Below, piece by piece: positions 1-8,397 of a stretch of DNA of 64,000 nucleotides. The translations under genes and the position numbers were made by a program. Under the pieces are notes generated by a model. That model was not told the DNA's origin. It saw nothing but the letters and a program-made list of their open reading frames with translations, and ran no database searches. The stretch's first letter is position 1. Every line of letters begins with the position of its first letter. The stretch comes from Pilosibacter fragilis (GTDB lineage Bacteria; Bacillota; Clostridia; Lachnospirales; Lachnospiraceae): contig NZ_JAVYJB010000004.1 of assembly GCF_032490495.1 (NCBI RefSeq), forward strand, positions 62,001 through 126,000. Reading direction: 5' to 3'.

Positions 1-65
1 GGGCAGCGGGGTATGATTTCATATGCTGCGTGCCAACCCTATAGGTTTCGTTCCTTAAGAAAAAC

Positions 66-93
66 TTTACATTTTTCCCAGATATGCTATAAT
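66..93 (+). promoter_or_regulatory. Promoter of murA
   Basis: TTTACA (66-71), a 16-bp spacer and TATAAT (88-93), with an extended TG two bases before the -10. It is the only good promoter in the 165 bases before murA and predicts a start near position 100. Confidence 0.7.
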
Positions 94-165
94 CATAACG
101 AAAACAAGCTGGGACGAATGCGGGATAGCTCTGTCCCTTTTTAGATATATAGATAGAGGTGCGTA

Positions 166-1458
166 ATGGAACAGTACATCATGAAGGGCGGAAATCCGCT
201 TGTAGGAGAAGTAACTATAAGCGGCGCAAAAAATGCGGCTCTGGGAATTTTAGCGGCGGCGATCATGACCGATGATGACGTTGTGATCGATAATCTCCCG
301 GATGTCAGCGATATCAATGCTCTTTTAGAGGCAATCAGCCATCTTGGAGCGAAGGTTGAGCGTATTGACCGCCATACTGTAAAGATCAATGCGGAAAATA
401 TCCACGCGGTGACCGTGGAAGATGAGCATATGAGAAAAATCCGCGCGTCATATTATTTTATCGGCGCGCTTCTTGGAAAATATAAGAGTGCGGAGGTTCC
501 GCTTCCCGGCGGATGTACGATCGGAAGCCGTCCGATCGACCAGCACTTAAAGGGATTCCGTGCACTGGGATCTGATGTGAAGATCGTCCGCGGTGCTGTT
601 GTGGCCCACGCGATCGATCTTGTGGCAAGTCATATCTATCTGGATGTGGTTTCTGTCGGCGCTACCATCAATATCATGATGGCCGCAACGATGGCGGAAG
701 GCGAGACGATCCTTGAGAACGTGGCAAAAGAGCCGCATGTCGTTGATGTCGCAAACTTCTTAAACAGTATGGGCGCAAACATTAAAGGCGCAGGTACGGA
801 TGTGATCCGTATCAAAGGTGTAAGACGTCTTCACGGAACAAACTATTCGATCATCCCGGATCAGATCGAGGCCGGAACATTTATGTGTGCCGCAGCGATC
901 ACCCGCGGTGATATTACCGTAAAAAATGTGATCCCGAAGCATCTGGAGGCGATCTCCGCAAAGCTCACCGAGATGGGCTGTGAGGTCGTTGAGTTCGACG
1001 AGGAGATCCGCGTAGTCGGAAAACCGAGACAGCGTCACATGAACTTTAAGACACTCCCGTATCCGGGCTTCCCGACCGATATGCAGCCTCAGATGACGGT
1101 GGCACTTGCCCTGGCAGATGGGACAAGTGTTGTGACGGAGAGTATCTTTGAGAATCGCTTCAAATACGTGGATGAGCTTTCCCGCATGGGCGCGAATATC
1201 AAGGTGGAAGGCAGTGTTGCCATCGTTGACGGTGTCGGAAGCTTCACAGGGGCTCAGGTCGTTGCGCCGGATCTTCGCGCAGGCGCGGCTCTTGTGCTTG
1301 CAGGTCTTGCCGCAGATGGATACACGACTGTGGACGAGATCGGCTATGTTGAGCGCGGCTACGAGAATTTTGAAGAGAAACTCCGCTCTCTCGGTGCTGT
1401 GATCGAGCGCGTGGATTCCGAGAAGGAAGCGCAGAAATTCAGACTGAGAGTCGGCTGA
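166..1458 (+). CDS. murA: UDP-N-acetylglucosamine 1-carboxyvinyltransferase
   Basis: MurA transfers enolpyruvate from PEP to UDP-GlcNAc, the first committed step of peptidoglycan synthesis in the cytoplasm. The 430-residue product has the family's usual length. It carries Lys22-Asn23 in SGAKNAALGILAA and the catalytic Cys117 in PGGCTIGSRPID, the Cys that forms the PEP adduct and is the fosfomycin target. The repeated MGANIK-type strands fit the inside-out alpha/beta fold. GAGGTG lies 5 bases before the ATG. The gene is monocistronic, with its own promoter upstream and a strong terminator immediately after the stop. Low-GC Gram-positives often carry two MurA paralogues, and sequence alone does not settle which one this is. 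Confidence 0.97.
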   Translation: MEQYIMKGGNPLVGEVTISGAKNAALGILAAAIMTDDDVVIDNLPDVSDINALLEAISHLGAKVERIDRHTVKINAENIHAVTVEDEHMRKIRASYYFIGALLGKYKSAEVPLPGGCTIGSRPIDQHLKGFRALGSDVKIVRGAVVAHAIDLVASHIYLDVVSVGATINIMMAATMAEGETILENVAKEPHVVDVANFLNSMGANIKGAGTDVIRIKGVRRLHGTNYSIIPDQIEAGTFMCAAAITRGDITVKNVIPKHLEAISAKLTEMGCEVVEFDEEIRVVGKPRQRHMNFKTLPYPGFPTDMQPQMTVALALADGTSVVTESIFENRFKYVDELSRMGANIKVEGSVAIVDGVGSFTGAQVVAPDLRAGAALVLAGLAADGYTTVDEIGYVERGYENFEEKLRSLGAVIERVDSEKEAQKFRLRVG

Positions 1459-1467
1459 TGAGAATTT

Positions 1468-1532
1468 GAAAGCCCGAAGGTTCTGGTATACCGGGAAATT
1501 TTCCCGATTTCTCAGGATTTTCGGGCTTTTTT
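1468..1532 (+). terminator. Intrinsic terminator of murA
   Basis: AAAGCCCGAA (1469-1478) pairs with TTCGGGCTTT (1520-1529), followed by a T run. An inner CCGGGAAA/TTTCCCG-like pairing extends the structure. Confidence 0.85.
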
Positions 1533-1543
1533 GCGATTGCCGC

Positions 1544-1572
1544 TTGACATTCCCGTATGAATCGTATAAGAT
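1544..1572 (+). promoter_or_regulatory. Likely metK promoter
   Basis: TTGACA (1544-1549), 17 bases, TAAGAT (1567-1572). It lies 200 bases upstream of the SAM riboswitch and is separated from it by a mobile-element-like repeat. I see no better promoter between the repeat and the aptamer, so the repeat is probably transcribed as part of the metK leader. Confidence 0.65.
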
Positions 1573-1616
1573 ACAGTCCGTGGGTCATTTTTGGGGTGGC
1601 TCACAGTATAATAAAC

Positions 1617-1749
1617 GTAACTATTCAGTAGGTCTGCGCACATGCTGCGCTGACCGTAAGAACACATAGGCTAGAAAGCAAAAATCCCATCAGCGAAGCT
1701 GATCTGGAATGGATTTTTGCTCGTGACTATGAAGGTACGGAATAGTTAC
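1617..1749. repeat. Family A MITE-like element, copy 1
   Basis: A 133-bp element with inverted ends GTAACTATTC / GAATAGTTAC. Inside are two hairpins, GGTC-GCGCA/TGCGC-GACC and AGCAAAAATCC/GGATTTTTGCT, the second around ATCAGC/GCTGAT. Flanks are TAATAAAC (1609-1616) and CAATAAAC (1750-1757), an 8-bp direct repeat with one mismatch, as expected for a target-site duplication. Closely similar copies lie at 42936-43066 and 49598-49730. No transposase is encoded. Confidence 0.85.
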
Positions 1750-1777
1750 CAATAAACTTAAAAAAGTTCGCAATATC

Positions 1778-1895
1778 CCTTATTCAGAGTGATGGAGGTA
1801 CATAGGACCGGTGAAGTCACGGCAACCCCTGTTAATCGCAGACGCGAGAGGGCAGGAAGGTGCCAACCTGAGCGAGTAAATCGAGCAATAAGAGG
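1778..1895 (+). promoter_or_regulatory. SAM-I (S-box) riboswitch aptamer before metK
   Basis: The closing stem is CTTATT...AATAAG. The conserved core is present: a GATGGAGG-type start, GGTGAAGTCACGGCAACC and the AAGGTGCCAACCTGAGC block. The aptamer is followed by an intrinsic terminator at 1918-1948 and then metK, the classic OFF arrangement in which bound S-adenosylmethionine favours termination. An open frame that reads through the aptamer into metK is not coding. Confidence 0.93.
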
Positions 1896-1917
1896 ATTTG
1901 ACCACGTAAACCAGTCA

Positions 1918-1948
1918 AGTCCGCTTAGCATGAGCGGACTTTTGTTTT
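1918..1948 (+). terminator. Regulated terminator of the SAM riboswitch
   Basis: AGTCCGCT (1918-1925) pairs with AGCGGACT (1933-1940), followed by TTTGTTTT. It lies between the aptamer and the metK SD, so it is the expression platform. Confidence 0.88.
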
Positions 1949-2001
1949 GCCGTAACTGCGGGGAGCAGGTGCGGTCTTCCTACAACTTGAAAGGAGCTAC
2001 A

Positions 2002-3189
2002 ATGGAAAAAAGATTATTTACTTCCGAGTCCGTAACTGAAGGACATCCGGACAAAATGTGCGACGCGATCTCCGACGCGATCCTCGACGCGTTAATGGAA
2101 CAGGATCCGATGAGCCGTGTTGCATGTGAGACATGCACAACAACAGGTCTTGTTATGGTAATGGGCGAGATCACAACAAAGGCATATGTGGATATCCAGA
2201 AGATCGTCCGCGAGACCGTCCGTGAGATCGGCTATGACCGTGCAAAATATGGTTTCGACTGTGATACCTGCGGTGTTCTCACTGCAATCGACGAGCAGTC
2301 CAGCGATATCGCTATGGGTGTTGACAAGGCGCTTGAAGCGAAAGAGAACAACATGACAGACGATGAGCTGGATGCGATCGGTGCTGGTGATCAGGGTATG
2401 ATGTTCGGTTTCGCTACAAACGAGACCCCGGAGTACATGCCGTATCCGATCGCTCTTGCGCATAAGCTTGCAAGACGTCTCACCGAGGTCAGAAAGAACG
2501 GAACTCTTCCGTACCTGAGACCGGACGGAAAGACCCAGGTTACAGTTGAGTACGATGAGAACGGAAAGCCGTTCCGCCTTGACGCAGTCGTTCTTTCCAC
2601 ACAGCATGATGAGAATGTGACTCAGGAGCAGATCCATGAGGACATCAAGAAATATGTATTTGATGAGATCCTTCCGCAGGAGATGGTAGACGCAGATACA
2701 AAGTTCTTCATCAACCCGACCGGACGCTTCGTGATCGGTGGACCGCATGGAGACAGCGGACTGACCGGAAGAAAGATCATCGTTGACACCTACGGCGGGT
2801 ATGCCCGTCACGGCGGCGGAGCTTTCTCGGGAAAGGACTGCACAAAGGTAGACCGTTCCGCAGCATACGCAGCGCGTTACGTTGCAAAGAACATCGTAGC
2901 GGCAGGCCTTGCTGACCAGTGCGAGATCCAGCTCTCCTACGCGATTGGTGTGGCTCATCCGACCTCCATCATGGTTGAGACAGAGGGAACCGGAAAGGTA
3001 TCCGACGAGAAGTTAGTCGAGATCATCCGTGAGAACTTCGATCTCCGCCCGGCAGGGATCATCAAGATGCTTGATCTCCGCCGTCCGATCTACAAGCAGA
3101 CCGCAGCATACGGTCACTTCGGAAGAACAGATATCGATCTTCCGTGGGAGAAGCTTGACAAGGTTGAGGATTTAAAGAAGTATCTGTAA
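2002..3189 (+). CDS. metK: S-adenosylmethionine synthetase
   Basis: MetK makes S-adenosylmethionine from methionine and ATP. The 395-residue protein starts MEKRLFTSESVTEGHPDK. It contains the EGHPDK ATP-binding motif, the GAGDQGMMFGFA loop and the glycine-rich FVIGGPHGDSGLTGRKI and GGGAFSGKD segments. The start at 2002 is chosen because GAAAGGAG precedes it and because anything upstream is riboswitch. The gene is monocistronic between the riboswitch terminator and a strong terminator at 3243. Expression should fall when SAM is plentiful. Confidence 0.98.
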   Translation: MEKRLFTSESVTEGHPDKMCDAISDAILDALMEQDPMSRVACETCTTTGLVMVMGEITTKAYVDIQKIVRETVREIGYDRAKYGFDCDTCGVLTAIDEQSSDIAMGVDKALEAKENNMTDDELDAIGAGDQGMMFGFATNETPEYMPYPIALAHKLARRLTEVRKNGTLPYLRPDGKTQVTVEYDENGKPFRLDAVVLSTQHDENVTQEQIHEDIKKYVFDEILPQEMVDADTKFFINPTGRFVIGGPHGDSGLTGRKIIVDTYGGYARHGGGAFSGKDCTKVDRSAAYAARYVAKNIVAAGLADQCEIQLSYAIGVAHPTSIMVETEGTGKVSDEKLVEIIRENFDLRPAGIIKMLDLRRPIYKQTAAYGHFGRTDIDLPWEKLDKVEDLKKYL

Positions 3190-3242
3190 TAGAGAAAAAG
3201 AATAGAACGATCATGAATGTTCAGGGACAGAAATGATCGAAA

Positions 3243-3290
3243 AGCTGCGGCGCAGTTTCCGGAAAGGTCAGGAAACTGCGCCGCTTTTTT
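3243..3290 (+). terminator. Intrinsic terminator of metK
   Basis: The 14-bp perfect stem GCGGCGCAGTTTCC (3247-3260) / GGAAACTGCGCCGC (3271-3284) is followed by six T. Confidence 0.93.
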
Positions 3291-3326
3291 ATGTAACAGG
3301 AAATTCCGAGGAATTCCCTGTTACAT
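3291..3326. repeat. Family D palindrome, copy 1
   Basis: A 36-bp near-perfect palindrome, ATGTAACAGG-AAATTCC / GGAATTC-CCTGTTACAT. It begins directly at the end of the T run of the metK terminator. A second copy at 51524-51559 also follows directly after a terminator T run. Confidence 0.8.
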
Positions 3327-3401
3327 AAAAAGGCACTGACGTGCCCAAAATGCGCACTCGCGCGAAGATGTAGACTGTCGCAAGCGACCGCGCGAGGCGC
3401 G

Positions 3402-3428
3402 AGAATGTGCCAAGGCACATTCTTTTTT
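3402..3428 (+). terminator. Hairpin with T run after family D repeat
   Basis: AGAATGTGCC / GGCACATTCT with a 2-base loop and TTTTT. It is a possible second, back-up terminator. The 75 bases before it are rich in CGCGAAG/CTTCGCG-like short palindromes. Confidence 0.55.
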
Positions 3429-3475
3429 AGAATACTTTTATAAATTACCCACAAGAGTTGTGTTATACTTATCAT

Positions 3476-3594
3476 ATGCTGTTGGGGTCAAAGGATCCTT
3501 TGCCCCATCGGATACCGGATCGCTTTGCACTGGCCGGTGCGGGGCACAGACGTAGGAGCACGTAGTGCGGAGCGATCAGAAAGCCGGTATGTCC
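3476..3594. repeat. Degenerate family C repeat
   Basis: It begins TGCTGTTGGGGTCAAAGGATCC and continues through GATACCGGATCGCT, as in the 206-bp family C copies at 10101 and 16764. It then folds back on itself: GATACCGGATCGCT...TGCACT pairs loosely with AGTGCGGAGCGATC...GCCGGTATG. It forms most of the leader of the histidine kinase gene. I see no convincing promoter there. Confidence 0.55.
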
Positions 3595-3639
3595 TCTCAG
3601 ACTGGCGGACAAAAATAAGAAGGGAGCGCGCAGCCGCTC

Positions 3640-5127
3640 ATGAAAATACGTACAAAATTACTTATCACATTTCTGACGATCACGGTGGTACCGATCTTTT
3701 TGATCTATATCTCGATTTTAGGACTCAGTTCCTATCAGAACCGGGTGTTCCGGGAGACCTACGACGTTGGCCAGGTGGATCTCTCTGCCGGCGCGTCGAT
3801 CCGGGTATTCAGCCACCTGACTGAGAGCATTCAGAAGGAGATCGAAGAAAAGATCGCGAAGGATCCGGAGATTTTCACGGACCAGTCGTATCTGGGCGAC
3901 TTGAACGCCCGGATGACTGAAAAACACTCCTTTCTGATGGTGACGAAGGATGGAAAACTGATCTATATAGGAAACGACGAGACAGCATCGAGCCTGGAGA
4001 GAGAGATATCGGACTATGCGGAGATCAATGACTCTGATTCCTGGGGCAATTATCTGGATAAAAATACGGAACATCTGATCAAACAGAGAGAATTTGAACT
4101 GGCAGATGGGAGCCGGATCGCGGTCTACCTTGTGACAAACGTTGTGGATGTGATCCCGGAGGTAAAATCCATGATCACAGAGATGTTCTTCAGCAGTGTG
4201 CTGATCCTTTTTATCACTGGCGGTATGTTGACAGCCTGGGTCTACCGGTCGATCTTATGGCCGATCGGAAAGCTTCAGGAGGCAACGAAACAGATCCGCG
4301 ACGGAAATCTGGACTTCACTCTCGATGTGGAGGACGATGATGAAATCGGGCAGCTCTGCCAGAACTTCGAGGAAATGAGGATCCGTCTGAAAGAATCGAC
4401 GGAAGAAAAGATCCAGTATGATAAGGAGAGCAAGGAGCTGATCAGCAACATCTCCCACGATTTAAAGACCCCGATCACAGCCATCAAGGGCTACGCGGAA
4501 GGTCTTATGGAAGGTGTTGCGTCCTCGCCGGAGAAGCGGGATAAATATATCCGGACGATCTACAACAAGGCGAACGATATGGACCGTCTGATCAACGAGC
4601 TGACATTCTACTCAAAGATCGACACAAATAAGATCCCGTATACCTTCTCGAAGATCAATGTGGCAAACTACTTCCGCGACTGTGTGGAGGAAGTAGGACT
4701 GGAACTCGAGGCGAGAGGAATCGAGCTTGGCTATTTTAACTTTGTAGATGAGGACGTGATGGTGATCGCCGACGCGGAGCAGATGAAGCGCGTCATCAAC
4801 AACATCATCGGAAATTCCTTAAAATACATGGATAAAAAGAATGGGATCATCAATATCCGGATCCTGGATGTGGGTGACTTTGTCCAGGTGGAGATCGAGG
4901 ACAACGGAAAAGGCATCGGACAGAAAGAGCTTCCGTATATTTTCGACCGTTTCTACCGGACGGATTCCTCGAGAAATTCCAGCAAGGGCGGAAGCGGCAT
5001 CGGCCTTTCCATCGTAAAGAAGATCATTGAGGACCATGGAGGAAAGATCTGGGCCACCAGCAAGCTGGGAATCGGAACAGAGATCCACTTTGTACTCAGA
5101 AAGATCGCGGGGGACGCGCAGCAGTAA
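3640..5127 (+). CDS. Membrane sensor histidine kinase
   Basis: The 495-residue kinase has a membrane segment near 7-29, an extracellular sensor domain of about 150 residues, a second membrane segment near 183-202, and a HAMP linker near 203-255. The dimerisation helix has phospho-acceptor His273 in ISNISHDLKTPITA. The HATPase domain has NNIIGNSLKYM (N box), DNGKGIG (G1) and GGSGIGLSIVKKI (G2). It should autophosphorylate and pass phosphate to the response regulator encoded 30 bp downstream. A GGGAG lies upstream of the ATG. The stimulus cannot be read from the sequence. Kinase-before-regulator order is less common than the reverse. Confidence 0.93.
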   Translation: MKIRTKLLITFLTITVVPIFLIYISILGLSSYQNRVFRETYDVGQVDLSAGASIRVFSHLTESIQKEIEEKIAKDPEIFTDQSYLGDLNARMTEKHSFLMVTKDGKLIYIGNDETASSLEREISDYAEINDSDSWGNYLDKNTEHLIKQREFELADGSRIAVYLVTNVVDVIPEVKSMITEMFFSSVLILFITGGMLTAWVYRSILWPIGKLQEATKQIRDGNLDFTLDVEDDDEIGQLCQNFEEMRIRLKESTEEKIQYDKESKELISNISHDLKTPITAIKGYAEGLMEGVASSPEKRDKYIRTIYNKANDMDRLINELTFYSKIDTNKIPYTFSKINVANYFRDCVEEVGLELEARGIELGYFNFVDEDVMVIADAEQMKRVINNIIGNSLKYMDKKNGIINIRILDVGDFVQVEIEDNGKGIGQKELPYIFDRFYRTDSSRNSSKGGSGIGLSIVKKIIEDHGGKIWATSKLGIGTEIHFVLRKIAGDAQQ

Positions 5128-5157
5128 AATATAATACCCATAACAGGAGGAACTTAT

Positions 5158-5847
5158 ATGAGCAAAATTCTGATCGTAGAAGATGAGGAGAGTATTGCAG
5201 AACTCGAAAAGGATTATCTGGAACTGTCCGGTTTCGAGGTTGAGATAGAAAATGACGGAGAAGCCGGTTTAAAGCGGGCGATTTCGGAGGAGTTCGACCT
5301 CTTTATCCTGGATCTTATGCTGCCGGGAGTGGACGGATTTGAGATCTGTAAGAAGATCCGAGAGACGAAAAACACACCGGTGATCATGATCTCCGCAAAG
5401 AAAGACGATATCGATAAGATCCGCGGCCTTGGTCTCGGTGCTGACGACTATATTACAAAGCCGTTCAGCCCGAGCGAGATGGTGGCGAGAGTCAAGGCCC
5501 ACCTGTCCCGCTACGAGAGACTCATCGGAAGCGGAACCCCGGTGAACGATATCATCGAGATCCGCGGTTTAAAAATCGATAAGACAGCCCGCCGCGTCTA
5601 TGTAAACGGCGAGGAGAAGAACTTTACGACAAAAGAATTTGACCTTTTGGCGTTCTTAGCCCAGAACCCGAACCACGTCTTCACGAAGGAAGAGCTGTTT
5701 TCCAAGATCTGGGACATGGAATCCATCGGTGATATTGCGACCGTTACAGTCCACATCAAGAAGATCCGCGAGAAGATCGAGATGAATACCGCGAAACCCC
5801 AGTATATCGAGACGATCTGGGGTGTCGGATACCGGTTCAAGGTATAA
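5158..5847 (+). CDS. OmpR/PhoB-family response regulator
   Basis: The 229-residue protein has a receiver domain (about 1-120) with acidic pocket Glu8-Asp9, phospho-acceptor Asp52 in LFILDLMLPGVDGFE, switch residue Ser79 and Lys101 in ITKPFSP. The winged-helix DNA-binding domain (about 130-229) has the family ending TIWGVGYRFKV. AGGAGG precedes the ATG. It follows its kinase by 30 bp and is followed at 18 bp by a HAD phosphatase, so the three genes probably form one transcript. Target promoters are not evident. Confidence 0.95.
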   Translation: MSKILIVEDEESIAELEKDYLELSGFEVEIENDGEAGLKRAISEEFDLFILDLMLPGVDGFEICKKIRETKNTPVIMISAKKDDIDKIRGLGLGADDYITKPFSPSEMVARVKAHLSRYERLIGSGTPVNDIIEIRGLKIDKTARRVYVNGEEKNFTTKEFDLLAFLAQNPNHVFTKEELFSKIWDMESIGDIATVTVHIKKIREKIEMNTAKPQYIETIWGVGYRFKV

Positions 5848-5865
5848 GGCAGGGAGAAAAGGAAG

Positions 5866-6672
5866 ATGGACAGAAAAAAACTTTTGGAGGAGACAGAGCT
5901 TTTCGTCCTGGACATGGACGGAACCTTCTATCTGGACACGCAGATCCTGGACGGATCCCTGGAATTTTTAAGACAGGTGGAACGTCTCGGAAAGCGGTAT
6001 GTATTTTTTACAAATAATTCCTCGAAATCTCCGAGGACCTATATTGATAAGCTGGCGAAAATGGACTGCCATATCCGCCGGGATCAGATCATTACATCCG
6101 GCGATGTGATGATCGAATATCTGAAAATGTATTATCCGGGAAAAAGGGTTTACTTAGTTGGAACCCCGGACCTGGAGGAAAATTTCCGGGAGAACGGCAT
6201 TCTCCTCACAAAGAATATGCCGGATGTTGTGGTCATCGGATTTGATATGACTCTGACCTACGAGAAGTTAGAGAGGGCCTGTACCTACATCCGGAGTGGG
6301 GCAGTATTCCTGGCAACACATCTGGATATCAACTGTCCGACGCGGGCTGGATTTATCCCGGATTGTGGTGCTATGTGCGCGGCAATCTCACTGTCTACGG
6401 GAAAGCAGCCAAAGTATGTGGGAAAACCATTTAAGGAAACTGTGGATATGGTGCTGACACTCACGGGAAGCGAGCGGGAGAAGATATCCTTTGTGGGAGA
6501 CCGTCTCTATACCGATGTGAAGACCGGCGTGGCAAATGGAGCCCACGGGATTCTGGTGCTCTCCGGGGAGACGAAGGCCGGTGATCTGGAGAACGCTGAC
6601 ACGGTGCCGGATGCTGTGTTTACAGGATTAAAAGAGATGGCGGAAATTATGGCAGAGATGTCGGGAAAATAG
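5866..6672 (+). CDS. HAD-IIA (NagD-like) sugar or nucleotide phosphatase
   Basis: The 268-residue protein of the HAD superfamily, subfamily IIA, begins with the nucleophile motif VLDMDGTFYLD. It continues with FFTNNSSK (motif II), a cap region, the conserved Lys of KYVGKP (motif III) and GDRLYTDVKTG (motif IV). Members dephosphorylate p-nitrophenyl phosphate, nucleotides or sugar phosphates in the cytoplasm, and the substrate here is unknown. An AAGGAAG SD precedes the ATG. It is probably co-transcribed with the two-component genes, although no functional link is obvious. Confidence 0.88.
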   Translation: MDRKKLLEETELFVLDMDGTFYLDTQILDGSLEFLRQVERLGKRYVFFTNNSSKSPRTYIDKLAKMDCHIRRDQIITSGDVMIEYLKMYYPGKRVYLVGTPDLEENFRENGILLTKNMPDVVVIGFDMTLTYEKLERACTYIRSGAVFLATHLDINCPTRAGFIPDCGAMCAAISLSTGKQPKYVGKPFKETVDMVLTLTGSEREKISFVGDRLYTDVKTGVANGAHGILVLSGETKAGDLENADTVPDAVFTGLKEMAEIMAEMSGK

Positions 6673-6693
6673 AAACCGAAAGCTAAGAGTAAT

Positions 6694-6724
6694 AGGCACA
6701 TCCTGATGTTTGGGGTGTGCCTTT
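6694..6724 (+). terminator. Weak terminator after the HAD gene
   Basis: AGGCACA-CC pairs with GG-TGTGCCT, followed by only three T. The position fits the end of the kinase-regulator-HAD transcript. Confidence 0.5.
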
Positions 6725-6780
6725 GCTGCGGGGAGAAAAATCCTGATAAAGTGTTACAGAGAACATACGGTTGTTTGCGC

Positions 6781-6809
6781 TTGACATTCAGCGGATATAA
6801 GTTTAAACT
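6781..6809 (+). promoter_or_regulatory. Promoter of the MFS gene
   Basis: TTGACA (6781-6786), 17 bases, TAAACT (6804-6809), leaving a leader of about 115 bases. Confidence 0.55.
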
Positions 6810-6930
6810 TGAATTATGTGAATTTTCTGCAAAAATAAAGCAAAATGCGAAAAAACGAAACAGTTTCAGTGGGACGTGAAGAATGACAGAAGTCTGGAAC
6901 TGAAAATTAAGACAAAGGAAGACAACGCTT

Positions 6931-8124
6931 ATGAAGTACAAATTGAGATTTGCTGCCTTTTTCACTGCCATGATCGTATTTAACCTGGCAGCCAACTTTG
7001 CCCACCCGGTCACACCGACGGTAATTCAGGAGCTGCAGCTCCACGACTACATGTTTGGAGTGGCGTTAGCAGTTATGCTGATCACAAACTTCCTGTTATC
7101 TCCGTTCTGGGGTAAGATCAATAACTATATTTCTTCAAGGCTTTCCTTATTGATCTGTTGTCTGGGATACGGTGTGGCCCAGGTATGGTTTGCCTACGCT
7201 ACGACGGAACTCATGATCATTCTCGCGAGAATGTTCGCGGGACTCTTCACCGGCGGTATCTTTGTAAGCTTTCTGACCTATATCGTAAACAAGTCAGACC
7301 CGGAAGACCAGGGGAAATACCTGACATACAGTGCAACGATCAAGAGCGTGGCCAGCGCTTTCGGCTACATGATAGGCGGATTTTTAGGCGAGTTTTCCGT
7401 GCGTCTGGCGTTCTTAGTCCAGGCGGGAACCCTGATCGCGGTGGCAATTGCTTTCTTCCTTATCTGTGAACCGGACAGCACGGCGAATTTAAAGGATATT
7501 CCGGCAAAGCAGCTCATGAAGGAAGCGAACCCATTCCAGGCGTTCATCGACAGCAGGAATTTCATGTGCATGGCTTTCGTGTTCCTGTTTGCGATCAACA
7601 TCTTTATCAACTTCGGAAATACCGGTTTCGACCAGGCTTTTAACTACTACTTAAAGGCACAGCTGGGCCTGACTTCCTCCTACAACGGAATCATCAAGGC
7701 GGGCGTCGGTTTCGTATCCTTTATCGCGAACATGAGCCTCTGTATCTGGATCATCAAGAAGACGAACGTCAAAAAGTCTATGGTGGTTCTCACAGCGTTC
7801 TGTGCGCTGGCTTCCATCGGAACATTGATATCCGTGAAGATCGGAATCTTCATCCTGTTCAGTATCCTTGTTTACGCTGGCTATTCCGTCAGCGTCCCGG
7901 TTCTCCAGAACATGGTGGCAGACCAGGCATCGCCGGAGCAGAAGAACCTCGTCATGGGATTCTTCAACGCGACCCAGTCATTGGGAAGTATTGCGGGTTC
8001 CCTGACAGCGGGATTTATCTACTCTGTGAATGCGAAGCTTCCGTTTGCCTGCACCTTCGTGATCTACTCGGTGGGCGTTGCGGCGGCGTTTGGATATCTG
8101 TGCTACCACAAAAAAGAGGCTTGA
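6931..8124 (+). CDS. Major facilitator superfamily transporter
   Basis: A 397-residue membrane protein with about 12 predicted hydrophobic helices. A conserved MFS-type loop lies after helix 2 (SPFWGKINNYISSR), and FAGLFTGGIFVSF matches motif-C-like glycine spacing. It ends shortly after the last helix with KKEA. Overall it resembles drug or metabolite exporters of the family, but no substrate can be assigned. AAGGAAGA precedes the ATG. It is flanked by its own promoter and a strong terminator, so it is probably monocistronic. Confidence 0.88.
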   Translation: MKYKLRFAAFFTAMIVFNLAANFAHPVTPTVIQELQLHDYMFGVALAVMLITNFLLSPFWGKINNYISSRLSLLICCLGYGVAQVWFAYATTELMIILARMFAGLFTGGIFVSFLTYIVNKSDPEDQGKYLTYSATIKSVASAFGYMIGGFLGEFSVRLAFLVQAGTLIAVAIAFFLICEPDSTANLKDIPAKQLMKEANPFQAFIDSRNFMCMAFVFLFAINIFINFGNTGFDQAFNYYLKAQLGLTSSYNGIIKAGVGFVSFIANMSLCIWIIKKTNVKKSMVVLTAFCALASIGTLISVKIGIFILFSILVYAGYSVSVPVLQNMVADQASPEQKNLVMGFFNATQSLGSIAGSLTAGFIYSVNAKLPFACTFVIYSVGVAAAFGYLCYHKKEA

Positions 8125-8149
8125 TACTGGTTTAAATTAACATACACCC

Positions 8150-8196
8150 CGGAAGGGCGTGGTACTTAAAAAAGTACCTGCCCTTCCGTTTTTTTA
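8150..8196 (+). terminator. Intrinsic terminator of the MFS gene
   Basis: CGGAAGGGC-GTGGTACTT pairs with AAGTACC-GCCCTTCCG, followed by seven T. Confidence 0.88.
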
Positions 8197-8207
8197 GACA
8201 TCGTCGC

Positions 8208-8236
8208 TTGACTTTTTCCTCCCTATGTTATAAGAT
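8208..8236 (+). promoter_or_regulatory. Promoter of the DEAD-box helicase gene
   Basis: TTGACT (8208-8213), 17 bases, TAAGAT (8231-8236). It predicts a leader of about 155 bases. Long leaders are usual for cold-inducible DEAD-box helicase mRNAs, but no cold-shock motif is claimed here. Confidence 0.68.
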
Positions 8237-8397
8237 ATTTTACATTTGCACCCTGTATGGCTTGAAATATTAACGAGCCGTCAGTATTGTATATAGAATT
8301 CTGTGACCGGTATAGAGATCTGGGAGTCCGTAGGAGTCGTCGAATGAATGTATCCTGGCATGGAATTGTTATGCAGACAACATAGAAAGGATATTGA

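Noticed and set aside
1789..2001. Open frame extending metK upstream by 71 codons
   Set aside because: It runs through the SAM-I aptamer and its terminator; the SD-preceded ATG at 2002 matches MetK starts.
2092..2958. Long antisense open frame opposite metK (and similar ones opposite other genes)
   Set aside because: It has no SD or family similarity and mirrors the codon bias of the real gene on the other strand.
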